From Gammaproteobacteria bacterium UBA4421 (lineage in GTDB: Bacteria > Pseudomonadota > Gammaproteobacteria > Pseudomonadales > Azotimanducaceae): a stretch of 64,000 bases of DNA. The stretch covers positions 53,415 to 117,414 of the forward strand of contig DGQF01000022.1 in NCBI GenBank assembly GCA_002389675.1, given 5' to 3'. The first letter of the stretch is position 1; every line of letters begins with the position of its first letter. The translations under genes and the position numbers were made by a program. This document shows positions 32,907 to 41,629 of the stretch, in pieces. A model generated the notes under the pieces. The model was not told the DNA's origin, did no database searches, and saw only the letters and a list, made by a program, of their open reading frames with translations.

Positions 32907-34184
32907 ATGGTTGCTGCACCTTTTTTAATTCCCAAACTATCCCCCCATTTCAACGCCACCATCACCCTGCCCGGCAGCAAATCCATTGCACTCAGACAAC
33001 TGGCGCTAGCAGCGCTTTGCCAAGGGGTTTCCAAAATATACGGTGTACCCGAGTGCGACGACACTTCAGCCATGTTGGAGTGCCTGAATCGGCTGGGAGC
33101 TACCACCGTCGAGCAGCAGGATCATATTGAAGTCCACGGGCCGATGACAAGAGATACACCCGTGACGTTAAATGCACGCATGAGTGGCGCGTCAACCAGA
33201 CTACTTATTGGATTAGCCGCCCTGCGCTCGGGCACCACCTTAATCGATGGACACAGTTCATTGCGCGCCCGCACGAATGCGCCTTTATTGGATGTGTTGC
33301 AACGCCATGGTTGCCAAGTACATTCTGATGCGGGGAAGTTGCCTGTCAAACTACAAGGACCAATCAAACCACCGGACCAACTTGTTATCGATGGTTCCCT
33401 GTCTAGTCAATATGTTACTGCCCTGCTGCTGTGTGCACCTGAATTTTCCGCAGGGCCAACCTTGGAAATAAGAATTCAAGGGGACCTCGTATCCCGCCCT
33501 TATATCGACATCACCCTCAACGAAATGAGCAAAAGAGGCGGTCAGGCCTACTGGCAAGACAGCCAGACTCTAATCGTACACCGGCGTGCCTACACCCCCG
33601 GCAACGTTACCATCGAAGGCGATGCAACCGCTGCAACATATTTTGCCGGATTGGCAGGTATTCACGGCGGTACCATCACCCTTACGAACTTGGGCAATGG
33701 CAGCGTTCAAGGCGATTTCAATTTCTTTGCTGTGATGGAAGCTTTGGGGGCAAAAGTAGATCGCCACCCCGAACATACACAAATAAAAGGACCTTCGGCC
33801 CTTAACTCGTTACCTGCCATTGATATGAATTCAATGCCAGATGCGGCACTTACGTTAATTGCCCTCGCACCGCTGATTCCTGGCGACACTCACATCACCG
33901 GATTAAGCTCTTTGCATCATAAAGAATGTGATCGCCTTAACTGTCCAGCGCAAGAATTCAAAGCCTTAGGGGTGCACCCGAACCTCACCGATGACACGAT
34001 TACCGTTCCACAATTGCCGCCGCAGTTACTGCGCCCGCACGTTTTGAACACTTACCACGACCACCGCATGGCAATGGCATTTTCCCTCTTAGGCAGTGTC
34101 AGCGGCCACCTCAAAATCGATCACAAACCGGTGGTGGATAAGACCTATCCACAATATTGGTCTGACTACAGTCGCTTAGTATAA
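32907..34184 (+). CDS. aroA: EPSP synthase (3-phosphoshikimate 1-carboxyvinyltransferase), divergent
   Basis: 425-residue EPSP synthase of the shikimate pathway. It has LPGSKSIALRQLALAAL, DGSLSSQYVTALLL, LVSRPYIDITL, LHHKECDRL and TYHDHRMAMAFSLL, which cover the catalytic and substrate-binding residues. The loop that reads NAGTAMRPL in E. coli is MSGASTRLL (residues 92-100) here: the glycine is kept but the following threonine and the proline are changed to alanine and leucine. These positions affect glyphosate sensitivity in other enzymes, so sensitivity may differ; this is inference. The start ATG lacks a clear ribosome site. It is monocistronic as far as I can see. Confidence 0.88.
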   Translation: MVAAPFLIPKLSPHFNATITLPGSKSIALRQLALAALCQGVSKIYGVPECDDTSAMLECLNRLGATTVEQQDHIEVHGPMTRDTPVTLNARMSGASTRLLIGLAALRSGTTLIDGHSSLRARTNAPLLDVLQRHGCQVHSDAGKLPVKLQGPIKPPDQLVIDGSLSSQYVTALLLCAPEFSAGPTLEIRIQGDLVSRPYIDITLNEMSKRGGQAYWQDSQTLIVHRRAYTPGNVTIEGDATAATYFAGLAGIHGGTITLTNLGNGSVQGDFNFFAVMEALGAKVDRHPEHTQIKGPSALNSLPAIDMNSMPDAALTLIALAPLIPGDTHITGLSSLHHKECDRLNCPAQEFKALGVHPNLTDDTITVPQLPPQLLRPHVLNTYHDHRMAMAFSLLGSVSGHLKIDHKPVVDKTYPQYWSDYSRLV

Positions 34185-34206
34185 GCGCTCACTGCGGCTT
34201 CGCACC

Positions 34207-34647
34207 TTAAGCCGGTTCTCGCATGGGCAGCAAACGCACAAATACCAGACCGCCGACTGCTCCTGCAACACACTGTGACAAAAGACCCACAGTTGTACGT
34301 GTGACCGACAGCGGATGGATACCCGATCCCAGGACATTCACCAACATCAGATCAACCACGTAAATTCCCGCGAAGCCACCCAGCATATAGCCCAGCGTAC
34401 GCAATTGGGGGACCCAACGCAGTACCTGATGCGTCACCGCAAACGCGATGAACAAGGCAATCCCTATAATGGGCAGATAAAGACCCAGCATGCCTTGCAG
34501 ATCATGTAAGGCGGCACTCACACGATCTTGCGCTGTTACCGGCAAACCCAGTTCAACAACATTAGCCAAATTCAGCTGCGTATACATTAGTACAGCCAGT
34601 ACATATGCGGCTAAAACCGCCAAAATAAACGCAAGTATCCGTTTCAA
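34207..34647 (-). CDS. Four-helix membrane protein, uncharacterised
   Basis: 146 residues with about four transmembrane segments: RILAFILAVLAAYVLAVL, LYLPIIGIALFIAFAV, LGYMLGGFAGIYVVDLML and GLLSQCVAGAVGGLVFV. I choose the TTG at 34647 because GGAGAG lies five bases before it and the protein then begins MKRILAF; an earlier TTG at 34668 has no such site. No family is recognised. It is convergent with aroA and divergent from the sorbosone-dehydrogenase-like gene. Confidence 0.62.
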   Translation of the reverse strand: MKRILAFILAVLAAYVLAVLMYTQLNLANVVELGLPVTAQDRVSAALHDLQGMLGLYLPIIGIALFIAFAVTHQVLRWVPQLRTLGYMLGGFAGIYVVDLMLVNVLGSGIHPLSVTRTTVGLLSQCVAGAVGGLVFVRLLPMREPA

Positions 34648-34717
34648 AATAACTCTCCATGCAGGCAAAAATGGATTTGGGTCACGATGCCGAAGACGTT
34701 ACCATAGGTATTCAAAC

Positions 34718-35851
34718 ATGCAATCAAAGTATCCCGCTGATATGAAAGCCAGAGTAACCAGAGCGCTGAGTCTCGCCATAATCGCCGTTGTTTTTTCGGC
34801 TCCTGTCACACTAACAGTCGCTTCTGAGACAAACTACACCTTAGAGACCGTGGCTGATGGCTTGGACTCCCCTTGGTCGATCGCGTTTTTACCCAACGGT
34901 GAGTACCTGATTACCGAACTGGTGGGCAACTTGCGTATTATTAATCAAGCCGGTGAGGTGAGCCCACCCATCGCAGGAGTGCCTGATGTTTATTTCGCCG
35001 GACAGGGTGGCCTGTTTGATGTTTTGCTCGACCCGGCACACGACCTCAATCAACTCATCTATTTGTCTTATGCCTCCGGCGGGCCCACAAGCAATACGAC
35101 AACCGTGGTGCGGGGGAAATTGTCTGAAAATCGGTTGAGCGAAGTTCAAGTGATCTACTCAGCCGCGCCCAAAAAGACCACGCCTGTGCACTACGGTGGA
35201 CGTTTGGCTTGGCATACCGATGGCACACTATTACTGACCACCGGCGACGGATTCGATTATCGAGAGAAAACTCAAGACATAAAAACACATTTTGGCAAAA
35301 CCATTCGCATGAATGCCGACGGCACACCAGCAGCGGGCAACCCTTTTATCAACGCACCTTACGTCTTATCGTACGGCCATCGCAATCCTCAAGGCCTGGC
35401 CGTCAGCCGATCTGGGACCATATACCAACACGAACATGGCCCGCGTGGCGGCGACGAAATTAACGTGATCGAAGCTGGCAAGAACTATGGTTGGCCAGCC
35501 ATCACCTACGGTTTAGATTACAACGGTGCTTATATTTCACCCTTTACCTCCTTTGCGGGTATGGTCCAACCCCTGCACGTCTGGACGCCTTCCATAGCCC
35601 CCTCTGGTCTTACGCTTTACGAAGGGGACTCATTCCCCAACTGGCACGGCGATCTTTTTGTGGGCGCCTTGGTCGACGCTGAGGTCCGCAGACTAGATCT
35701 CGAGAACGGCAAAATCGTTGCCGAAGAGACTTTGTTCAGCGAAATAGACGAGCGCATCCGGGACATTCGCAGCGCACCGGACGGCCGCCTCTACCTATTG
35801 ACCGATGGTGCTGAGGGTCGGGTAATTCGAGTGACACCAAACGGATCGTGA
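34718..35851 (+). CDS. Secreted sorbosone/aldose-sugar dehydrogenase-like beta-propeller (GSDH family)
   Basis: 377 residues with a signal peptide (SLAIIAVVFSAPVTLTVAS). The six-blade propeller of PQQ-dependent soluble aldose dehydrogenases is visible: GLDSPWSIAFLPNGEYLITE, GGLFDVLLDP, HYGGRLAWHTDGTLLLTTGDG, SYGHRNPQGLA, EHGPRGGDEIN and KNYGWP. The histidine in HYGGR and the SYGHRNPQG loop correspond to catalytic and cofactor positions. It would oxidise aldoses in the periplasm if PQQ is available. Two starts are possible, 34718 (AGG nine bases before) and 34742; the open frame from 34490 runs through an opposing gene and is rejected. Confidence 0.87.
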   Translation: MQSKYPADMKARVTRALSLAIIAVVFSAPVTLTVASETNYTLETVADGLDSPWSIAFLPNGEYLITELVGNLRIINQAGEVSPPIAGVPDVYFAGQGGLFDVLLDPAHDLNQLIYLSYASGGPTSNTTTVVRGKLSENRLSEVQVIYSAAPKKTTPVHYGGRLAWHTDGTLLLTTGDGFDYREKTQDIKTHFGKTIRMNADGTPAAGNPFINAPYVLSYGHRNPQGLAVSRSGTIYQHEHGPRGGDEINVIEAGKNYGWPAITYGLDYNGAYISPFTSFAGMVQPLHVWTPSIAPSGLTLYEGDSFPNWHGDLFVGALVDAEVRRLDLENGKIVAEETLFSEIDERIRDIRSAPDGRLYLLTDGAEGRVIRVTPNGS

Positions 35852-35875
35852 AGGGGAGTTAACTCAACCAAAATA

Positions 35876-35890
35876 ATAGGCTTTGCCTAT
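35876..35890 (+). promoter_or_regulatory. OxyR-like ATAG-N7-CTAT element before katG
   Basis: ATAGGC-TTT-GCCTAT is a perfect inverted repeat with the ATAG-N7-CTAT spacing of one OxyR half-site. The internal T and A of the fuller consensus are missing and I do not see a good second half-site ten bases further. It is 83 bases before the katG start, so control by peroxide is plausible but unproven. Confidence 0.4.
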
Positions 35891-35972
35891 GATAAAGCCA
35901 TGAAAATACAATTGGATTTATTCCCCACCCTCTAGGTAAGGTAGCTGAACCTCTCAATCAGGATATTTTGGA

Positions 35973-38192
35973 ATGAATAGGGAATTAAAATCAATTTTAA
36001 CACTGGTCATTCTAGCCGTGAGTGGCCTAAGTTCAATGAACGTTGCAGCAGCTGACACCAAAGCACGAAGCAACCAATTTTGGTGGCCAGACCAACTGAA
36101 CCTGACACCGCTGCGCGCACACAGAGCCGACTCCAGCCCCTATGGCGAAGACTTTGATTATTCAGCTGCTTTTAGCCAAGTAGATTTAACAGAACTGAAA
36201 GCGGACGTCGAACGCACGCTCAAACAATCCCAAGACTGGTGGCCGGCAGATTGGGGCCATTACGGTGGCCTGATGATACGAATGGCCTGGCATAGCGCGG
36301 GCACCTATCGTATTCACGATGGGCGCGGCGGCGCAGACGGTGGACAGCTGCGTTTCAACCCTCTCAACAGCTGGCCTGATAATGCTAATTTAGACAAAGC
36401 CAGACGCCTAATGTGGCCGGTCAAGCAAAAATACGGTAATCGGGTTTCTTGGGCTGATCTGATGATTTTAGCGGGCAATGTATCACTTGAATCTATGGGT
36501 TTCCAAACGCTGGGATTCGCTGGCGGGCGAATCGATGATTGGGAAGCGGACCTCGTGTACTGGGGTTCGGAAACACAACTATTAGCCAACGACAAGCGCT
36601 ACCACAAAGGCAAGTTAGAAAAACCCTTAGGCGCAGTCCAAATGGGCCTGATCTACGTCAATCCAGAAGGCCCCAACGCCAATCATGACCCCCTTTCGGC
36701 CGCTGCAGACATTCGAGAATCGTTCGGCAGAATGGCAATGAATGACGCCGAAATCGTCGCTTTGATCGCTGGCGGACACACACTAGGTAAAGCGCATGGC
36801 GCCCACAAAAGCAACTGTGTGGGAGCCGAGCCAGCCGCCGCCTACCTCGAAGAACAGGATCTCGGCTGGAAAAATAAATGCGGAAAAGGCAACGCAGAAG
36901 ACACAGTAACCAGCGGACTTGAGGGTGCCTGGACGGCAACCCCAACCACTTGGTCGCACTTGTACCTTGACAATTTGTTTCGCTTTGACTGGGTGCAACA
37001 AAAAAGTCCCGCCGGTGCTACACAGTGGATCCCCGCAGATAACGCGCTCCAAGATAGTGTTCCCGACGCTCACGTGGAAGGACAATGGAACACCCCCATC
37101 ATGTTCACCACGGACCTTGCCCTAAAGTTTGATCCGGGCTTTCGTGAAGCGGCCGAGCAATTTTGGAAAAACCCGGAAGCGTTTAATGCGGCCTTTGCAC
37201 GCGCATGGTTCAAACTTACCCACCGCGATCTCGGGCCCCGCAGTCGCTATCTTGGCAGCGAAGTACCTGACGAAATCTTCATCTGGCAAGACCCTGTCCC
37301 GGCGGTAAATCACAAATTGGTTGGCAAGCGCGACATCCAACGCTTGAAACAGCAAATTCTAAATTCCGGTCTTACCTTGACCGAGTTGATTACCACTGCA
37401 TGGGCCTCCGCCTCGACATACCGGGCAACAGACATGCGAGGCGGCGCCAACGGTGCGCGCTTGCGTCTTCAACCTCAGGCCACTTGGGCGGTCAATGAAC
37501 CGGCAATTCTCAGCCGAGTGCTCGGTGAAATCATCAAGATTCAAACCCAATACAACAATTCTGCATCGCGAGGGAAACAAATTTCGTTGGCCGACCTGAT
37601 CGTCTTGGGTGGCACAGCGGCTGTCGAACAGGCCGTTCAGTCTGCAGGTTACGATATTGACATGCTATTTACGCCAGGACGCAGCGATGCCAATCAGGCG
37701 ATGACCGATGTTGCATCTTTCGCAGCACTAGAACCCCATGCGGACGCGTTTCGTAACTACTACTCGCCAGAAGCCTACGCAACGCCAATCGACATGCTCA
37801 TAGAAAAAGCTGATTTCTTAACACTATCTGTGCCCGAAATGACTGCACTGCTTGGAGGTATGCGCACTCTGGGCATCTCAACCGGCGGCTCTACCCACGG
37901 ACAGCTCACTCAAGAGGTAGGCACCTTAAGCAACGACTTTTTCGTCAACCTGCTAGATATGAATACCCAATGGTCAAAATCTAACGCCATCGGTATTTAT
38001 GAAGGTAAAGACCGTGCTTCGGGATCGGTAAAATGGACGGCCACACCTGTTGACCTGATTTTTGGATCTAATTCCGAACTGCGCGCCATCGCACAAGCCT
38101 ACGCGGCGGAAGGCGGCGAAGCTTTAATGATCGAAGATTTTGTGCAGGCTTGGAGCAAAGTCATGATGCTGGACCGCTTTGACATAAATTAA
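35973..38192 (+). CDS. katG: Catalase-peroxidase KatG, exported form
   Basis: 739-residue bifunctional haem catalase-peroxidase with both the active N-terminal and the haem-free C-terminal halves. Distal Arg103, Trp106 and His107 are in [11 protein letters not shown], the crosslink partners Tyr228 ([10 protein letters not shown]) and Met254 (RMAMND) fit the Met-Tyr-Trp adduct, and the proximal haem ligand is His269 in [10 protein letters not shown]. An N-terminal signal peptide ([21 protein letters not shown]) predicts periplasmic location, unlike the usual cytosolic enzyme. A possible OxyR element lies upstream and a large hairpin downstream. Haem loading in the periplasm would be needed for activity. 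Confidence 0.95.
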   Translation: MNRELKSILTLVILAVSGLSSMNVAAADTKARSNQFWWPDQLNLTPLRAHRADSSPYGEDFDYSAAFSQVDLTELKADVERTLKQSQDWWPADWGHYGGLMIRMAWHSAGTYRIHDGRGGADGGQLRFNPLNSWPDNANLDKARRLMWPVKQKYGNRVSWADLMILAGNVSLESMGFQTLGFAGGRIDDWEADLVYWGSETQLLANDKRYHKGKLEKPLGAVQMGLIYVNPEGPNANHDPLSAAADIRESFGRMAMNDAEIVALIAGGHTLGKAHGAHKSNCVGAEPAAAYLEEQDLGWKNKCGKGNAEDTVTSGLEGAWTATPTTWSHLYLDNLFRFDWVQQKSPAGATQWIPADNALQDSVPDAHVEGQWNTPIMFTTDLALKFDPGFREAAEQFWKNPEAFNAAFARAWFKLTHRDLGPRSRYLGSEVPDEIFIWQDPVPAVNHKLVGKRDIQRLKQQILNSGLTLTELITTAWASASTYRATDMRGGANGARLRLQPQATWAVNEPAILSRVLGEIIKIQTQYNNSASRGKQISLADLIVLGGTAAVEQAVQSAGYDIDMLFTPGRSDANQAMTDVASFAALEPHADAFRNYYSPEAYATPIDMLIEKADFLTLSVPEMTALLGGMRTLGISTGGSTHGQLTQEVGTLSNDFFVNLLDMNTQWSKSNAIGIYEGKDRASGSVKWTATPVDLIFGSNSELRAIAQAYAAEGGEALMIEDFVQAWSKVMMLDRFDIN

Positions 38193-38204
38193 CTCTCAGC
38201 AGGA

Positions 38205-38256
38205 TCATAGACTTGCTGAAGGCGCCGCCAGACGCCGCCTTCAGCAGATTCTATGA
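38205..38256 (+). terminator. Long imperfect hairpin after katG
   Basis: TGCTGAAGGCG (38214-38224) pairs perfectly with CGCCTTCAGCA (38236-38246), and TCATAGA (38205-38211) outside it pairs with TCTATGA (38250-38256). There is no T tract, so it is either a Rho-aided end or an mRNA-stabilising structure. It begins 13 bases after the katG stop. Confidence 0.5.
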
Positions 38257-38317
38257 CAAACGGTAAACGGCAACACGATTCGCTCACCACCGCAGTGGCT
38301 GTTTAGAAAAGCAGATT

Positions 38318-38342
38318 TCTTCAATAGCCAATATATTGAAGA
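38318..38342. promoter_or_regulatory. Inverted repeat before the desaturase pair, candidate operator
   Basis: TCTTCAATA (38318-38326) and TATTGAAGA (38334-38342) form a perfect nine-base inverted repeat around seven bases, 45 bases before the start of the small membrane protein gene. Symmetry and position suit a dimeric repressor site. I see no regulator gene beside it. The rest of 38193-38387 shows only the katG hairpin. Confidence 0.4.
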
Positions 38343-38387
38343 TTTCACTAAAACTACTGATAATCGAGCGCTGATAAGGAATCAAAC

Positions 38388-38579
38388 ATGCTGCTGATTA
38401 AAATACTGTTATCACCCCCCGTATTTGCCGCGGGTTTTCTTTGGCCATTAACTCATGAAGTCATCCTACGCATGAGCCTTATGCCGACAGGATGGCAAAG
38501 CTGGGTAGTCAGCGCTGGGATCGTTTTGCCATTTGCCTTAATGGCCCACTTTCGAGGGAGTTGGATATGGATCAAATAA
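38388..38579 (+). CDS. Small two-helix membrane protein
   Basis: 63 residues with two hydrophobic segments, ILLSPPVFAAGFLWPL and WVVSAGIVLPFALMAHF, so a small integral membrane protein. It has AAGGAA seven bases before the ATG. Its last 13 bases overlap the start of the desaturase gene, whose ribosome site lies inside it, so the two are translationally linked. It may be an accessory to the desaturase. No family is recognised. Confidence 0.65.
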   Translation: MLLIKILLSPPVFAAGFLWPLTHEVILRMSLMPTGWQSWVVSAGIVLPFALMAHFRGSWIWIK

Positions 38580-39460
38580 GCACCAATCAAGATGATTCAA
38601 GTGCATTATCTTCTTTAAACGACGTTCAACTTGATGTAATGGAACGAAAAATTGCCACCAAATATATGCAAATAGTGCCTTGGGGGGCCGTGGTTTGGGG
38701 GTTGGGTAATTGTCTAATGTTCATCGCCTTATTTCCCCTAGTACTGATGGATATCATGCCGCTGTGGATTGCCTTTCCAATCGCCACGCTAAATTGTGCA
38801 TTGGCCTATCTGCCCTCACATGAGGCACAGCATAATATTATCGGAGGGCCGGGACAGCGGTTGCGCTGGCTAAACGAATGCGTAGGTCATATTTCCCCAA
38901 TACCGCTGGTTCTGCCCTATCGCATTTTGCGCGCCACCCATATGGTGCACCATCAACACTGCAACGATCCAGAGCTAGATCCGGATTATGATGTACATGC
39001 ACGCTCCAACATCGATTTTTTTGTCCAATACTTAAAAAATATCCAGCCGGACGGCGGCAGAAACAATGCTTATGGGAGCTGCCTTGAGCGCTTAGGACGA
39101 ACAGATCTCATGCTGGATTCTGCTGTCTCTGAAGGGATTTACCTCACCGTTTTATTGGCTATGGCTTGGAGCGGGCATGCAATTGAAGCAGCTTTATTGT
39201 GGTGGCTGCCAAAACTAATTGCAGGCGCACATCTGCAGTACTATCTGTCGTGGGCACCACACCGGCCAGGACGTGAACAGGGCCGTTATCGTGATACCCG
39301 CGCGTTCAAAAGCCAGCTGGGCAACATTTTTTCCGCGGGCATGCAGTACCATATTATTCACCATCTTTACCCTCGTATTCCACTGAGTTTGACACCTGCG
39401 GCGTACCGTGAACTCAAACCGATACTCGCTCAGCGCGGCTGCGAACTCGGCAATCGTTGA
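38567..39460 (+). CDS. Membrane fatty-acid desaturase/hydroxylase family protein
   Basis: 297-residue di-iron membrane protein of the FA_desaturase family. Histidine boxes are HEAQH, HMVHHQH and HIIHHLYP, with transmembrane pairs at about 40-85 and 190-230. The boxes and the short ALAYLPSHEAQHN region recall beta-carotene hydroxylase/desaturase relatives more than acyl-CoA desaturases. The open frame starts at 38492, but the ATG at 38567 has GGGAG upstream and gives a sensible N-terminus. Substrate, lipid or carotenoid, is open. Confidence 0.82.
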   Translation: MDQISTNQDDSSALSSLNDVQLDVMERKIATKYMQIVPWGAVVWGLGNCLMFIALFPLVLMDIMPLWIAFPIATLNCALAYLPSHEAQHNIIGGPGQRLRWLNECVGHISPIPLVLPYRILRATHMVHHQHCNDPELDPDYDVHARSNIDFFVQYLKNIQPDGGRNNAYGSCLERLGRTDLMLDSAVSEGIYLTVLLAMAWSGHAIEAALLWWLPKLIAGAHLQYYLSWAPHRPGREQGRYRDTRAFKSQLGNIFSAGMQYHIIHHLYPRIPLSLTPAAYRELKPILAQRGCELGNR

Positions 39461-39513
39461 TCATTCCTAACCGATACTGCTCAGCAAGTTAAAGTTATAC
39501 AAGTGTTTAGGTC

Positions 39514-40560
39514 ATGACCATCAACAAACAATGGCAACTCGCACGAATCCCCACTACCGGATGGCCCAGCGACGGCGATTTTGCATTCAGTGAATCCATC
39601 AGCGCTGACCCCAAGTCAGGCCAGGCGCTGACCAAAACTATCTACTTGTCCTTGGATCCCTATCAGTGGGCACGCAGGCGCAGCGGTCTTGAAGGCGTTG
39701 GTGATGTTTGCCATGGTAGAACGGTCTCTCAAGTTTCAAAAAGTCGCCACCCAAATTTTTCTGAGGGCGACATCGTGTTTAATACTAACGGATGGCAGGA
39801 GTCGGGACTGATCGGCGCAGGTATATCAGAATTTGGGTATATGCATCCACGCGTCATAGATCCCCAACTCGCCCCCATCTCAACGGCCATTGGCGTGCTG
39901 GGCATGTTGGGTTTGACCGCCTACGCCGGGCTAAGGATTCAGTGTGAGCCAAAGCCCGGCGAAACCGTGGTGGTTTCCGCGGCCAGCGGCGGCGTTGGAC
40001 AAAATGTAATACAAATCGCAAAACTCTCTGGCTGTCATGTTGTGGGTATTGTCGGCTCAGATGCTAAATGTGACTTTGTCAAAGACGTACTTGGCGCACA
40101 CGCGTGTGTTAACCGCAAAGAAAAATTTTTTGCGGAACGCCTCGCCAGTGCTTGCCCGGATGGTGTGGACATTTATTTTGAAAACGTAGGCGGCCCGGTC
40201 TTCGAAGCGGTTCTACCCTTACTGAATCGATCATCAAGAATCAGTCTGTGCGGTTTGATTTCTCAGTACGGCCATGAAGATACAAAGACCAACCACAAAC
40301 GCTGGCAGCAAACGGGCGCGGCCGTCTTTAATCAGCGCGCTGTCACGGTACACAACCTATTCGTAGGCAATTTTGTCGCCAACTACCAAGCTGCGTTTCT
40401 TGAAGAAATGAGTGCTTGGATTAAAAACGGGCAAGTCACGTATCAAGAGGACATTTGGCGTGGCCTAGACAAAGCCCCAGCTGCGTTTGCCGCGATGCTC
40501 CAAGGGGAAAACTTCGGTAAAACCATTGTCAAAGTGGGGGCCGACCCGACACTCAATTAA
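39514..40560 (+). CDS. NADP-dependent oxidoreductase, zinc-free MDR (CurA/YncB type)
   Basis: 348-residue medium-chain reductase of the leukotriene-B4 12-hydroxydehydrogenase/CurA group. The early Tyr-containing SLDPYQWARR segment, the nucleotide-binding VVVSAASGGVGQNVIQIAKL, the VDIYFENVGG block and NFGKTIVKV at the C-terminus are diagnostic; zinc ligands are absent. It likely reduces an alpha,beta-unsaturated ketone or aldehyde. An AGG close to the ATG serves as a weak ribosome site. A second, different member is at 61139. Confidence 0.88.
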   Translation: MTINKQWQLARIPTTGWPSDGDFAFSESISADPKSGQALTKTIYLSLDPYQWARRRSGLEGVGDVCHGRTVSQVSKSRHPNFSEGDIVFNTNGWQESGLIGAGISEFGYMHPRVIDPQLAPISTAIGVLGMLGLTAYAGLRIQCEPKPGETVVVSAASGGVGQNVIQIAKLSGCHVVGIVGSDAKCDFVKDVLGAHACVNRKEKFFAERLASACPDGVDIYFENVGGPVFEAVLPLLNRSSRISLCGLISQYGHEDTKTNHKRWQQTGAAVFNQRAVTVHNLFVGNFVANYQAAFLEEMSAWIKNGQVTYQEDIWRGLDKAPAAFAAMLQGENFGKTIVKVGADPTLN

Positions 40561-40614
40561 CAATTTATGTGCGCATTTCCCTCACCCGATGAAGCCGTTC
40601 AGACACTGACGCGA

Positions 40615-41580
40615 TTAGACAGCTTCGCTGGGTTTTTGGGTACGCAAAAACATGAAGAAACAAACCGTCGCACACGCAGATAATAAATGCCATACGCCAT
40701 GCGCTTGCAGCAGTGCGTCCGGGTCACACCATGGATGATCAGGCTTACCTGTCTGCCATATCGCAAACGCGCACAGGTAACTCAACACACCCAGCACAAA
40801 CCAAGGTAAATATTGGCGCCGGCCCGGAGGAGCCTGAGGCGCGATCAATCCCGGCAACCAAAATAAGATCACCCACCAATATGCCCCAGGGTCAGCCCAC
40901 ATCTGGCTTGGAGTGATACCGAAAACACCCGCTACCGCAAAGCCAACGAAACCAGAAAACCACCGGAAATGCTGCGAATGAAACCGATAAAGCATCTCTG
41001 TGATCATCCAGAAGGCGATCGACAAACCAAAAAAGTCTAAGTTGATTCCCAGACCCCAACCTAAAATGGCTCGTCCGACACCATAAATAACCACGAGTGC
41101 ACCATATATCGCCAACAACTTGGTTGTAGACCAGCGCCCCATAACACTCACATTAATCATCCACGGCACTAGAATGTACATCACCATACTTAAGTTATCC
41201 GCCCACCCACCCCAAGCGGTATGCGTACCGTGCATTAACAGAGAGCCTGGACCCAACCAAATCGCCGAAGCCGCATACAGCAGCGCCACTGGAGATGTGC
41301 CAAACATCAGACCTTCGCGCCCCGCCCGCGTATCACCACCGAGTGTCCACAGCATCCATAACCCACCCACCATAAAACCGAGATTACTCAGCGCATTGAC
41401 CGGTTCGTGAAAAATTCCGGGGTGCACTCGCTCGCACCAACGGGAAGCTTCACCAATGGCCTGCTCAACTGCTGCTGGGGCGCCCCACCCATTCCAGCCC
41501 GCCACAAAATATAGGACAAAAAACATCGCGCTGGCGACAAATCCAATCTGGAAAGGGCGGAAATAAAACTGCGGATTCAT
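40615..41580 (-). CDS. Ceramidase-like membrane hydrolase (CREST superfamily)
   Basis: 321 residues with about eight transmembrane helices. The conserved features of alkaline ceramidase-like proteins are present: CERVHPGIFHEPVNALSNLGF, GPGSLLMHGTHT, GGWADNLSMVMY and HGVWHLLSA, which together supply the cysteine/glutamate, serine, histidine and aspartate of the membrane zinc site. The CREST superfamily cleaves amide bonds in lipids. The bacterial substrate is unknown. It is convergent with the MDR gene and lies downstream of merR on the same strand. Confidence 0.72.
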   Translation of the reverse strand: MNPQFYFRPFQIGFVASAMFFVLYFVAGWNGWGAPAAVEQAIGEASRWCERVHPGIFHEPVNALSNLGFMVGGLWMLWTLGGDTRAGREGLMFGTSPVALLYAASAIWLGPGSLLMHGTHTAWGGWADNLSMVMYILVPWMINVSVMGRWSTTKLLAIYGALVVIYGVGRAILGWGLGINLDFFGLSIAFWMITEMLYRFHSQHFRWFSGFVGFAVAGVFGITPSQMWADPGAYWWVILFWLPGLIAPQAPPGRRQYLPWFVLGVLSYLCAFAIWQTGKPDHPWCDPDALLQAHGVWHLLSACATVCFFMFLRTQKPSEAV

Positions 41581-41629
41581 ATCTTGGGGTCTCTGCTGGC
41601 CTATTTATACAGCCACATAACGTGCCGCT

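Noticed and set aside
34490..34717. N-terminal extension of the sorbosone-dehydrogenase-like gene
   Set aside because: It overlaps the opposing membrane-protein gene and precedes a normal signal peptide.
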